A DNA stretch of 48,809 nt from Rhizobium leguminosarum. GTDB taxonomy: Bacteria; Pseudomonadota; Alphaproteobacteria; Rhizobiales; Rhizobiaceae. The number at the start of each line of letters is the position of its first letter. The stretch's first letter is position 1. A program made the translations under genes and the position numbers. Shown here one piece after another: positions 1-8,700 of this stretch. Where the stretch lies: positions 1-48,809 of the forward strand of contig NZ_LWBS01000423.1 of assembly GCF_001652265.1 (NCBI RefSeq), in the 5' to 3' direction. The notes under the pieces were generated by a model. It saw only the letters and a list, made by a program, of their open reading frames with translations, was not told the origin of the DNA and did no database searches.

Positions 1-283
1 CGCCGGCTGCAGCGCGGTCTATCCCCTCGCCGTCTCGGCGGCGGCCCAGCGTACTGATCGCGCGGCGTATCTCAACGTCGCCGCTCTCGGCCAAATGACC
101 TTCGTCGTCTTCTTCCTGGCGCCGCCGTTGCTCGGTTTAATTGCCGAACATGCAGGCATCAGGACATCCTATCTCGCCTGCCTTCCGCTGATCATCTACG
201 CGCTCTTTTCGGTCAAGGCGCTTGCCACGCGCCGGACTGCCGGTGGCGGTGGCGTTGCAACTGTTCAGAGCGTCAACGGATGA
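1..283 (+). CDS. MFS transporter, C-terminal fragment
   Basis: The reading frame is open from base 2 and ends at a TGA at 281-283. The start lies outside the window. The visible 93 residues are hydrophobic and fit the last two or three membrane helices of a 12-helix major facilitator transporter: a helix with the LAPPLLGLIAEHAG loop typical of MFS proteins, then a final helix and a short glycine-rich tail. The substrate cannot be judged from this part. The family call rests on helix pattern and the GLIAEHAG-type loop only. Confidence 0.7.
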   Translation, partial: AGCSAVYPLAVSAAAQRTDRAAYLNVAALGQMTFVVFFLAPPLLGLIAEHAGIRTSYLACLPLIIYALFSVKALATRRTAGGGGVATVQSVNG

Positions 284-789
284 CGGATGTGCGGCCGGTT
301 TCCGGCCGCGCGATTGGTTCCCCGAAAGCCCGAACGAGCATTTAGTAGCGGCGTGCGCTGCTCTCCCTAAGCAATACGGCCGGCACAGCAGGTCGAAATA
401 GGTCGCCTTGCGAGATTGAAGGTCAGTCGCGCGTTCGAGGGAAATGCGGGCGCAGGCGCGACGCCACTTGCTTGCCGCCGAGTTTGTTGACGGCAAAGGT
501 ATCTGAGCCGGCGGACTCGACCACGTCGATTAGGCGATCGCCCTCGCCATCGTGCCCCATTGATCACCAGTAAACCAGCCTATCGGTGACTTTTTGCCGA
601 ATTTGTAGACGAACGGTGGTCTTGATGGGATACGGACCGGCGCCACTACTTTTGATCAGCGGGAATTAAGTGTAGGCGCAGGTTGCTGTTTGTGGTCGCC
701 TGACTAGCCCGAAACTGCGTTTTCGGCCGAGCTTATAAACGATGTGTGTTCTACACGCTGCTCAAGCCAGAGAACGGATAATGACACGT
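284..789. other. Intergenic region without a convincing gene
   Basis: About 500 bases separate the MFS gene from the SyrB-like gene. The only stretch that reads like protein is a 45-codon frame on the minus strand at 423-560 (starts MGHDGEGDRL, contains VVESAGSDTFAVNKLGGKQV). It could be the remnant of a larger gene. I see no clear ribosome binding site, promoter, terminator or repeat. Confidence 0.4.
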
Positions 790-1350
790 TCAGCGTTCGA
801 ACCGATCCAGCATCCTCTTCAATTGTGCGTTTTGAAGTCGAAGCTTCCTCGCCAACTGGCCCCGGAGCAGCCTGATTTCGCCATCGAGGCTGATTGCATC
901 GTCAGAAACGATCGAAACGCGTGGAGAGGGTTGCGAATCGACATCAACAACATCGGCTTTCTTGGCCTGCCTGCTGCGCTTTCGCGCTGCACTTTCGTCA
1001 ATCTGTGAGGACTTTGCTGCGGCGTGCGCGGCTACGTCGGCCTCATTAGATAAGGCCGGATCAACCGCTTTCTCAAGCGTGGCGCTTTCGACATCTGCCG
1101 TGTCATCAACACTACTTACCGCTTCTTCGGCATAATGCGGGTCCACTGACACCGCCTCGCGTTCGTCGTGAATGAAGGGCTTTTCGTTGGCCGCACGATC
1201 CGCGGCTTTCAACCGATTGTCGGCCGCCGTTTCAGCCGGCTCGGGGATTGCTGATACGTCCGGCTTCACGTCATCGGTAGAGCCGTGTTCTTGCTTCTGC
1301 TGGCGTCGCCGTGACACCAGCCCAGCAAGAAGTTTCCATGGAGACGCCAT
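790..1350 (-). CDS. SyrB-like regulator, short C-terminal helix type
   Basis: A 186-residue, highly charged, low-complexity protein, rich in Ala, Asp, Glu and Ser, with little predicted fold until the last 35 residues. These form a basic amphipathic helix (GEIRLLRGQLARKLRLQNAQLKRML). This layout, a disordered Ala/charged body and a short C-terminal coiled-coil helix, matches rhizobial SyrB-like proteins, and the neighbour at 1482-2144 ends with a related helix. S. meliloti SyrB is known as a repressor of the exopolysaccharide/nod regulator syrM; whether this relative acts the same way is not known. The ATG at 1350 has a GAGG nine bases upstream. The two genes are 131 bases apart, both on the minus strand, and may be cotranscribed. 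Confidence 0.6.
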   Translation of the reverse strand: MASPWKLLAGLVSRRRQQKQEHGSTDDVKPDVSAIPEPAETAADNRLKAADRAANEKPFIHDEREAVSVDPHYAEEAVSSVDDTADVESATLEKAVDPALSNEADVAAHAAAKSSQIDESAARKRSRQAKKADVVDVDSQPSPRVSIVSDDAISLDGEIRLLRGQLARKLRLQNAQLKRMLDRFER

Positions 1351-1481
1351 TTTATTCGACCTCGGATTCTACTGCGTATGCAAACTGCAAGCAAAAACGT
1401 TGGCGGCAGAACGAACCGCCGCCAATATCTTCACTTCAATAAGCATGAGAATACGGCCAGCGCTTGGCCGTCTGCTGCCGA

Positions 1482-2144
1482 TCAACCGAGGTTGAGTCGC
1501 TTTCGCAGGTCGGCATTTTCAGCGCGGAGCTTCTCCGCCAGCAGCTTGCGCAGTCTTTGGTTTTCCTCTTCGAGCTGCAGAAGATCCGCGATCTCATCAA
1601 CTGCTGCCACCGACGGTGCAGCCGCTACCGACACCGCCTTCGGAGCACGTTTGACAGGCGCACGCTTGGCACTCGTCGTCCCTTCGTCAGGCTTTGCTTT
1701 GCGTCCTCTCGTCTGCTTTCCAGCTTTGGCACCCGAAGCCGCTGCCGGTTGCAAAGAAACGGCGGCTGAGGCGGTTTCAGGCACCGCATTCTTGGCGCGA
1801 GGTTTGCGCACCTTCTTCGGTACATCGGGCGCCGCGGCGGCCGGCCTGTCAGCATTAGTTGTCGTATCTTTTTCGTCGGCCATTATGGTCTCCTGTAAAG
1901 CCGATGCATTTGTCTCTTGCTCGATCGGCAGTGTCAATAACGGCCCGGCCTGTTCTTCTTCGGATACAAGCATTTCGGTGCTTCGTGCCTGAGGAGCTAA
2001 TGACATAAATGGCATTGCCTCGTCCTGCATATCTTGCGCAACGGACTTGAGATCCGTGTCTCCCCAGATCGAGTTCGGTTTGGAGTTGAGTTTTCGCCGA
2101 CCTGATTTGTACTCGACGGCAAAGCTGCGCTGCACTTTTTTCAC
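1482..2144 (-). CDS. syrB: SyrB family transcriptional regulator
   Basis: A 220-residue protein. The C-terminal part (from residue 88, MADEKDTT) matches the SyrB pattern: an Ala/Lys/Pro-rich disordered body with KKVRKPRAK and KQTRGRKAK basic patches, then the helix DEIADLLQLEEENQRLRKLL and AEKLRAENADLRKRL. The first 87 residues (GTG start, KKVQRSFAVEYKSGRRK) resemble an N-terminal module seen in rhizobial SyrB-like proteins. Two starts are possible: GTG at 2144 with a weak ribosome binding site, or ATG at 1883 with a good AGGAGA five to six bases upstream, giving a 133-residue classical SyrB. Expected role: transcription repressor or modulator of symbiosis or polysaccharide genes, by family only. 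It is the upstream gene of a pair with 790-1350. Confidence 0.75.
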   Translation of the reverse strand: MKKVQRSFAVEYKSGRRKLNSKPNSIWGDTDLKSVAQDMQDEAMPFMSLAPQARSTEMLVSEEEQAGPLLTLPIEQETNASALQETIMADEKDTTTNADRPAAAAPDVPKKVRKPRAKNAVPETASAAVSLQPAAASGAKAGKQTRGRKAKPDEGTTSAKRAPVKRAPKAVSVAAAPSVAAVDEIADLLQLEEENQRLRKLLAEKLRAENADLRKRLNLG

Positions 2145-2783
2145 TTTGAGAAGCCTTGGGTGTCTGTGGTGATTTTTTCAGCGACGTTTTCAGCATCGCG
2201 ACAAGCCTGCAAATATAGACTGCCGCGCCGTCGGTCTAGGCCCTTGGCGATACTCCGCCCTCACCGCGAGCCTATGGCTCATCCGGCTAAGTCCAGGGTA
2301 GGTCAATGGCAATTCGGCCGCTTATCGCACCTAGGCGCACAATTCCCGACCGGCTAGAGTTGGGCTAGCGAGCCAACCGACCATATCTTCCGGTGCCAGC
2401 CGATAATCGGCGGCCTCATCCTCGCTCACCTCTCACGGCTGTTCTGCCGATCAACAGCTGCCCTGGCCGCCTCAATATCTCCAACTTGGTCCATCACGGC
2501 CGGAAGCGGCAGCATGCCTGTCGTCCACCGTCTTCTCTTCCGCCTGCGCCAACTCGCTTGGAGCAATGCGGTGATGCGGATGTTGTTGCCAAGAGCCGGA
2601 ACAAGCACTGTTCCGCAGATACGCTAGCACCGAACAAATCGCCTACTGCTGTCAGGTATCCGCAGGAGAATGGACAGCGCCGGTTGCAACCATCCATTTA
2701 CCCTCCGACCATTCGTCCGGCTGACGACGTCTGCGTTTAGGGATGAGCGGCGGGAGAGCAATGGAGCTACCTCCCCCGTAGGT
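2145..2783. other. Gene-poor stretch, possibly decayed coding sequence
   Basis: About 640 bases. All frames are short, and none has both a ribosome binding site and a recognisable product. Minus-strand fragments near 2356-2608 (for example APEDMVGWLASP and QVGDIEAARAAVDRQ) look protein-like but lie in different frames with stops between them, as expected of a decayed gene. No repeat, tRNA or clear terminator was seen. Confidence 0.35.
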
Positions 2784-4313
2784 TCAGGCGGCTTCGGCTG
2801 AGAATCGGTCAAACAGCGGCTTGAGGCGGGGATGACGGGCGGCCCGGGGCGGGTGGATCTCGACGATTCGGCCAGACTTCGTCTCGCGCCGGAGCCATTC
2901 GCTAATCGTCTCAGCGCTGGTGTGATCCATGTAAAACAGGTGTTTGCCGATGATATTGACTTTGCGTCCGTTGGGTAGTCCTTCGAACGTGCTGAGTAGC
3001 GCCGGCACGTCTTTGCAGGTGACCGCTCCGCGCAAACGGACATGAATTTCGTTATCGACCTCAGCATGCCTGATCACAAGCTTTCGGCGCAGATAGGGGA
3101 GAATTTCCAGAATCGACAGCGCAAGGCCGAGCGCCACGCCGACCAGCAAATCCTGCAGGACGACCATGGCCACAGTCACCGCCCAGATTCCGACCGGTAC
3201 GAGACCATGGTGCTCGAACAAGTGACGCACATGGTGGAGACTGATCAGCCTCCAGCCCGTGACGAGGAGTACGGCAGCGAGCGCCGTCAACGGCACCATT
3301 CCCAGCAGCCCCGGCAGAAGCGCCACCACAGCCAAAATCCATACGCCATGTAATATTGCCGAGGCGCGCGTGCGGGCTCCAGCCTGGATATTGGCCGATG
3401 AGCGGACGATGACACCGGTGATCGGCAATGCGCCGAGCAAACCACAAAGACCGTTACCGACGCCCTGGGCAAATAGTTCCTTGTTAAAGCGGGTACGTTC
3501 TCCATCGTGCATTCGGTCGACGGCGGCCGCGGAAAGAAGCGTTTCGGCGCTTGCAATGACGGCAATCATCAACGTCATTAGAATAATGTCCGGCTGCACA
3601 AGCTGGGCGAAATTCCCGGCCGTCGGAAAGGATATGCTGTCAACTAGAGAGACGGGCACATCCACGCGGGCGATCGGGAGTTCAAGCGTGGTTGTCAAGA
3701 TTGTAGCGGCAGCAACACCGACAAGAGCTCCAGGGACGAGCGACAGTGATTTCGGGCGGAATTTCTCCCAACACACCATCGCAAGGAGAGCGATGAGGCC
3801 GACCAACAGTGCGACGGCCTCGTTGGTGACATTGGTACCCGTTAACCGGCTGACGCTCTCGTCGATGGCAGTGACGTTCTCTATGCCGCCTGCTGCAGGC
3901 TTGGCACCCATGAGAACATGGATCTGTCCCAGGATGATCAAAATGCCGATGCCGGCCAACATCCCATGAACGACCGCCGGAGAAATCGCTCTGAACCAGG
4001 AGCCAATTCGCAGGAAACCCGCCACGATCTGCAGAAGTCCGACGACGAGCAGCACAGGACCGAGCATGGCAATGCCATGCTGTTCGACGAAGCCGAAGAC
4101 GATCACCGCAAGACCCGCGGCGGGCCCGGAGACCTGAAGAGGTGAGCCAGCAAGAAGGCCGACGGCCAAGCCGCCGACAATTCCGGAGATCAGGCCCATG
4201 GCTGCGGGCACTCCGGAGGCGATCGCAATTCCCAGGCAAAGTGGAATGGCGACAAGAAAAACGACCACAGAAGAAGCGAGGTCGCGCGACAAGGTAGAGC
4301 CGTTGTTTATCAT
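2784..4313 (-). CDS. SulP family inorganic anion (bicarbonate/sulfate) transporter
   Basis: An integral membrane protein of 509 residues from the ATG at 4313. The frame could extend upstream to 4373, but that would run into the carbonic anhydrase gene. The sequence has the SulP pattern: an N-terminal helix with the conserved IPLCLGIAIASGVP and GLISGIVGG segments, about 12 to 14 hydrophobic helices, and a shortened C-terminal STAS-like domain after about residue 410. SulP proteins move sulfate, bicarbonate or other anions by Na+ symport or exchange. The gene lies directly downstream of a beta-carbonic anhydrase with only 7 bases between, so bicarbonate uptake is the most likely role, by context. 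Sulfate cannot be excluded. Confidence 0.9.
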   Translation of the reverse strand: MINNGSTLSRDLASSVVVFLVAIPLCLGIAIASGVPAAMGLISGIVGGLAVGLLAGSPLQVSGPAAGLAVIVFGFVEQHGIAMLGPVLLVVGLLQIVAGFLRIGSWFRAISPAVVHGMLAGIGILIILGQIHVLMGAKPAAGGIENVTAIDESVSRLTGTNVTNEAVALLVGLIALLAMVCWEKFRPKSLSLVPGALVGVAAATILTTTLELPIARVDVPVSLVDSISFPTAGNFAQLVQPDIILMTLMIAVIASAETLLSAAAVDRMHDGERTRFNKELFAQGVGNGLCGLLGALPITGVIVRSSANIQAGARTRASAILHGVWILAVVALLPGLLGMVPLTALAAVLLVTGWRLISLHHVRHLFEHHGLVPVGIWAVTVAMVVLQDLLVGVALGLALSILEILPYLRRKLVIRHAEVDNEIHVRLRGAVTCKDVPALLSTFEGLPNGRKVNIIGKHLFYMDHTSAETISEWLRRETKSGRIVEIHPPRAARHPRLKPLFDRFSAEAA

Positions 4314-4320
4314 GGCAACA

Positions 4321-5025
4321 CTATTCTCCGGCGAGCGTAGCCGCGACGCGCGGCATGACATGCGGGCGATCACGCCCCGTAACAGCGACTGGCAGCGGCT
4401 CAGTCTCCCTCACCTCGGTAAATGCTTCCAACGCTCCGTCATAGACCTGGACCTCGCCCGTCTCGATGTCGAAGAACCAGCCGTGGAGTGTGATTTCGTT
4501 GGTCGCTAGCTTCGCAGCCACCGACGGATGGGTCTTTAAATGGTCGAGCTGCACGACGACGTTTTCCATCGCTACCGCACGCACGCGGTCAGCTTCGGAG
4601 AGATCGTCGGGATAGGCTTGGCAAACTATCGAATAAGCGGCTTGGCTGTGCCGCAGCCAGGCTGCGACATTCGGCATTGGTTCCAGCATTTGTGGGTGGC
4701 ACAGCCCTTTCATCGCCCCGCAATCGGAGTGACCGCAGACGACAATGTCACTGACGCCGAGCGCCAGGATGGCGAATTCGATTGCGGACGAGACGCCGCC
4801 ATTGAGGGTCGAGAAGGGGGGAACGATATTGCCTGCATTGCGGCAGACGAAGAGATCGCCGGGTCCGGACTGCGTTATGGTTTCCGGCATCACGCGGCTG
4901 TCGGCACAAGATATCATCAGGGCATGTGGCTGCTGGCCCTCGCGCGCCAGCTTGCGGTAAAGCGCCGAATGACTCGGGAACACGGCGCCGCGAAAACTGG
5001 AGATGCCTTTCAGGAGATCACCCAT
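4321..5025 (-). CDS. Beta-class carbonic anhydrase
   Basis: A 234-residue cytoplasmic enzyme that interconverts CO2 and bicarbonate. Zinc ligands are visible: Cys40 in SCADSRV (with the Asp42/Arg44 dyad), and His99 and Cys102 in GHSDCGAM. Length is normal for the family. The frame stays open upstream to 5202, but the ATG at 5025 has an AGAGGA seven bases upstream and begins where homology to the family would begin (GDLLKGISSF), so I use it. It is the first gene of a two-gene unit with the SulP transporter at 2784-4313; together they look like a bicarbonate supply pair. Confidence 0.93.
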   Translation of the reverse strand: MGDLLKGISSFRGAVFPSHSALYRKLAREGQQPHALMISCADSRVMPETITQSGPGDLFVCRNAGNIVPPFSTLNGGVSSAIEFAILALGVSDIVVCGHSDCGAMKGLCHPQMLEPMPNVAAWLRHSQAAYSIVCQAYPDDLSEADRVRAVAMENVVVQLDHLKTHPSVAAKLATNEITLHGWFFDIETGEVQVYDGALEAFTEVRETEPLPVAVTGRDRPHVMPRVAATLAGE

Positions 5026-5416
5026 ATCGGATCCTCTTTCTGGCCGGACGTCGGACTGGGAGGATTGTCTCTCATCCGGCGGGTTGCAGAAGCGATCTGT
5101 TCGCAGATGCACAATAAAGGGCACAGCGAGAGCAAGAGAAGGGGCTCGCAGAATATTGCATCGCAACATTTTTTGATCGAGAAGTGATCTGTCTGAATGC
5201 AACTCCCGATTCGGATCTCACCGTTGAGAGAATTCCAAAGGTGGATTGATTAGTCCCGCATCTGCCCTCGCGCGCTGACATAATGTTCGCATGAATTTGC
5301 GATGCTCGCCCAAGGCGAAGGTGAAGACCGAGGCGCGGTAGGTCGGATCTGGCAGTGCGAGATCACCAACATGTTCGACGCGGGCTACGAAGAGACCCGG
5401 CTACTTCAACAAAGCC
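5026..5416. other. Intergenic region upstream of the carbonic anhydrase gene
   Basis: About 390 bases. It must contain the minus-strand promoter for the carbonic anhydrase-SulP unit, but I cannot fix its position. No convincing gene is seen. Confidence 0.35.
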
Positions 5417-5731
5417 ATGGTTGGCGTTGTCCGCGTTGGCGATGATGAGTGGTTCACGGTCGTTTTTGAGGGACTACGAAACGGTAAGGGTGCACACGAG
5501 GAATGCCGACGCTTTCATTTCTTCATTTCCGTCGCCTATGCGGATGAATATCACTCGGCCATGGGCAAAGCGGTATGGACCAGCGATGACGCGCTCAAGA
5601 AAGCCGCTATCTGGACCACTCGACAGCGTGCCGAGCATGACCATCTGCGGCTTCGATTGATCAATTCCCCTGCCCATCCGATCAGCCCCCCATTTCGAAC
5701 AGCGCTGCATAGACCAACCGTTCTTCAATAA
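5417..5731 (+). CDS. Hypothetical protein, possibly a remnant
   Basis: A 104-codon frame that is not recognised. It begins MVGVVRVGDDEWFTVVFEGL and reads like a soluble alpha/beta protein up to about residue 75 (ADEYHSAMGKAVWTSDDALKKAAI). The end is basic and proline-rich and overlaps the 3' end of the convergent giant gene by 50 bases. There is no good ribosome binding site. The same frame is open for about 15 codons further upstream without an ATG, which suggests a truncated gene. Confidence 0.3.
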   Translation: MVGVVRVGDDEWFTVVFEGLRNGKGAHEECRRFHFFISVAYADEYHSAMGKAVWTSDDALKKAAIWTTRQRAEHDHLRLRLINSPAHPISPPFRTALHRPTVLQ

Positions 5732-8700
5732 CACGTCGATTGAATACGGCATTGCCGCGCCGTTCTGGAACGGTATTGTCGGTGTAATAGCGTTCGAATT
5801 CACGCAACATCAGCCGCGCCGGTTTGCCGGCCGTATCGGGCAACGGCACCGAAACCGACCAAATCTCCGGGTCGAGGAAGCCCGGGAGCCTGCCAACATG
5901 CTCAAGTGCTGCATTTGTTGCTGCGGAAAGATCGAGTGACGACGACAGGGCGACAGCAATGCCTGCACGCAGCTCGACCGTTCGCATACCAGGCGCCGCA
6001 GCAGCCGGAAGGGCAAAGATGCCGCCCGGATTAATGCCCGGCGCGACCAGCGGATTGTCGCTCGCGTCGCCGCCGACAATTGCGCTCGCCAGCACGCTTT
6101 GATCGCGCCAGGCGAGATCGGAATCGATCTCGGGGTCGCGAGTCTGAATCACCAGTTCGACGCGATTGCGCCCGGTTTCGTGCGCGCCGGTGATGAAGGA
6201 TATATTTGTGTATTCCGAATCGACAGGAAACTTCATCGGTCCAAAATGAGGCACTTTGCCTGTGAGCTTAAGGCCGATCTTGTTGCCCGTCATTTTCAAA
6301 GTGGCGCTACGTCTGGGCAGAACCTGGGAGAACTCGGTCATCACCACTTTTGAAATCTTGGCCGACGACAGCGCATTGGGCTGGTAGCGGACCAGAGCAA
6401 GCCGGACAAAAGGTGTGTAGGCAACGCCCGGATCGAGTTCGATATCGCAGTACCACAGTTGCCGGTCTGTATCCCAGTGGACCCGATGTCCGATCACTTC
6501 GACAAAACCGCCGTCGGAATGTTCCTGAAGCCTCAGCTGTTCGGATATGACGCGTGCGGCGAAGTCGCCGGCACTTGTCTTGGTCTTCGGCAGATCGGTA
6601 TCCCAGAGCGGATCCAAGCCCCATTGGGTGACGACTGGCTGCATCTTGGCCGGAATATCGGTAAAGCGGGCATTCTCCCCAAATATGACGACGCCGAGAA
6701 GTTCGCCATCCCCGGAGCTGAACCAGGGGCGGTCGAGCCAGACGCGCAGGCCGTTGCCGATGCGGGTGACTTGCTGGCCGCCAGCGGAGCTTGTGCGTGT
6801 CCAGCGGAAAGTCGGCACGACATAAAGCACACGGGGATCAGCGGGTGGCGCACTGGCAAGGACAAGTGTCTGACCGGTGTCGCCCGCCGGATCGGTGAGA
6901 ACCGGTGCGCCCGCATCGTCGTCGGCGGCAAGCTTGACGGGTGCGCCGGTGGCAACCGGGCCAAGACGGGTGATACGATCGCGATGAGCATAAAGTGACG
7001 GTGGCAGATATTCGCGAAAGCGCGTGGTTGCGCGTACGCGATAGTGGATTAGCCGGAATTTCGTATCGCCAAATTCGTGGCGGTTGGCCGGGGCTCGAGG
7101 CCGGGCCAGATCATGGATTTGGCTGTTAACGGCATCATCCAGGCTGAATTCATTTTCATGGTTTTCGGAAAGCTGGATCTCGCCGAGCTGGCCCTTGCCG
7201 ACAATCCGCTCCGGTGCGGGTTTGCTGAGATCATCGACCCACTCCTGCCAGTCAGCCTCGATCTCGAACTTGCCGGTCGAAGGGCCATGCAGCCGGACGA
7301 TACGAGAATGCAGGTCGGTGAATTTCGAGCCCGGGTCGCGAAAGTTGGAGAGTGCGACGAACTCGGGCAAGCAGACCGGTTGCTGGGTGGCATGCACCAT
7401 GACCAGATTGCGAAATGGCGTCAGCAGCCAATTGGCGCCCATGACAGCCATGCCGGACACGAATTTGCGTTCCGCCATGCTCAGCGTCCAATGGGGCACA
7501 CCGAACGTCTCGATCAAATGGGGATCGGCAAAACTCGAATAGAGCAGCCGCACGATCCGTCCCTTGGCGACAAAAAACGTCAGTGTTCGTTCGTTCTCGT
7601 CCCATTTTGGGGCGCCCTCGTCGACAAAGGCTTCCTTGCAGGGCAATTCCGTCAGATCCGCCTTTCTCTCGGCGACAATCAAGCGGAGGCCGCGGCTGTG
7701 TGGCCAATCCTTTTGGTTGGCCACCATGAGGACAAGTTCCTGATTGGGTGCGCGACGCACCACACAGCTCTGTCCGAGTATCATTTCGGTGACGACGCCA
7801 GGCAGCGCGTGTCCGTTGGCGGCACGAAGAGCGATACCGGCGGCGGCGGCGTCAGGCAGATAAGGGGTTTCAACCGAAGCTTCGCGATGAATGACATATT
7901 GGCCGGCCGAAAGGCGGTCGCCTTCCGGGTTGTCCGGTCCCGGTAGAGCTGGCGGCACGGCGCTGGTTTTGGCGATGTCGTTGAGCGATGTCGGCGTAAT
8001 CAGTTCGACTTGCGCGCCGGCGCCGGCATCATAAAGCGTGCCTGCCTCGCGGGCTGCAATTTCGTAACCGTTCTTGATGGTCAAAGGGTCGGCAAAGAAG
8101 GGGTCGAACAGGCCGTGCTGCTCACATTGTTGTTGCGAGGATTTCGGTGGTACCAGGTGACGCTCGTTGAGCGGCCTATATTCAAAGTCCTGCGATGCCG
8201 GTTCGGCAATAGCTGCCGAAAAATCCGCCGTGCCAAGATAGGCGTCCGCGTCGGTATCGAAGTTGCTGCGTACCACCATGCGTTCGACAGATTCGCCTTC
8301 GCTCAGCCGGTGACGCTGCACCAATGCCGGTGGATCGATTGGCTCGAAGCGCCAATAACCGACGGCATCACTTGCCTGTTCGAGTTCACCAAGGGTCGGA
8401 TCGTCGAGTTCAAGGCTGTTGCCGGCGCTGTCTACGAGGCGGGCCCGGAAACGATAGAGCTGGCCGAACCGCAGCTTTGGCAATGACCCTTTGGCAGCCT
8501 TGAACTGGGCGGCGATCCCATTGCCGTCGGCAGCCTGGTCGGTGACCACCGTGTGCTGTTCACTTTGCAGCTGGGTATCCTGGACAGGCGCTGCACGCAG
8601 CACCAGACCCGGACGCGGGGCACTCAGGCTCCAGCCGGTCCAGCGAAACAGGGATTCGTGCAGATAATGATCGTCGGGATTTATTCCGGCGCTTGCCGTG

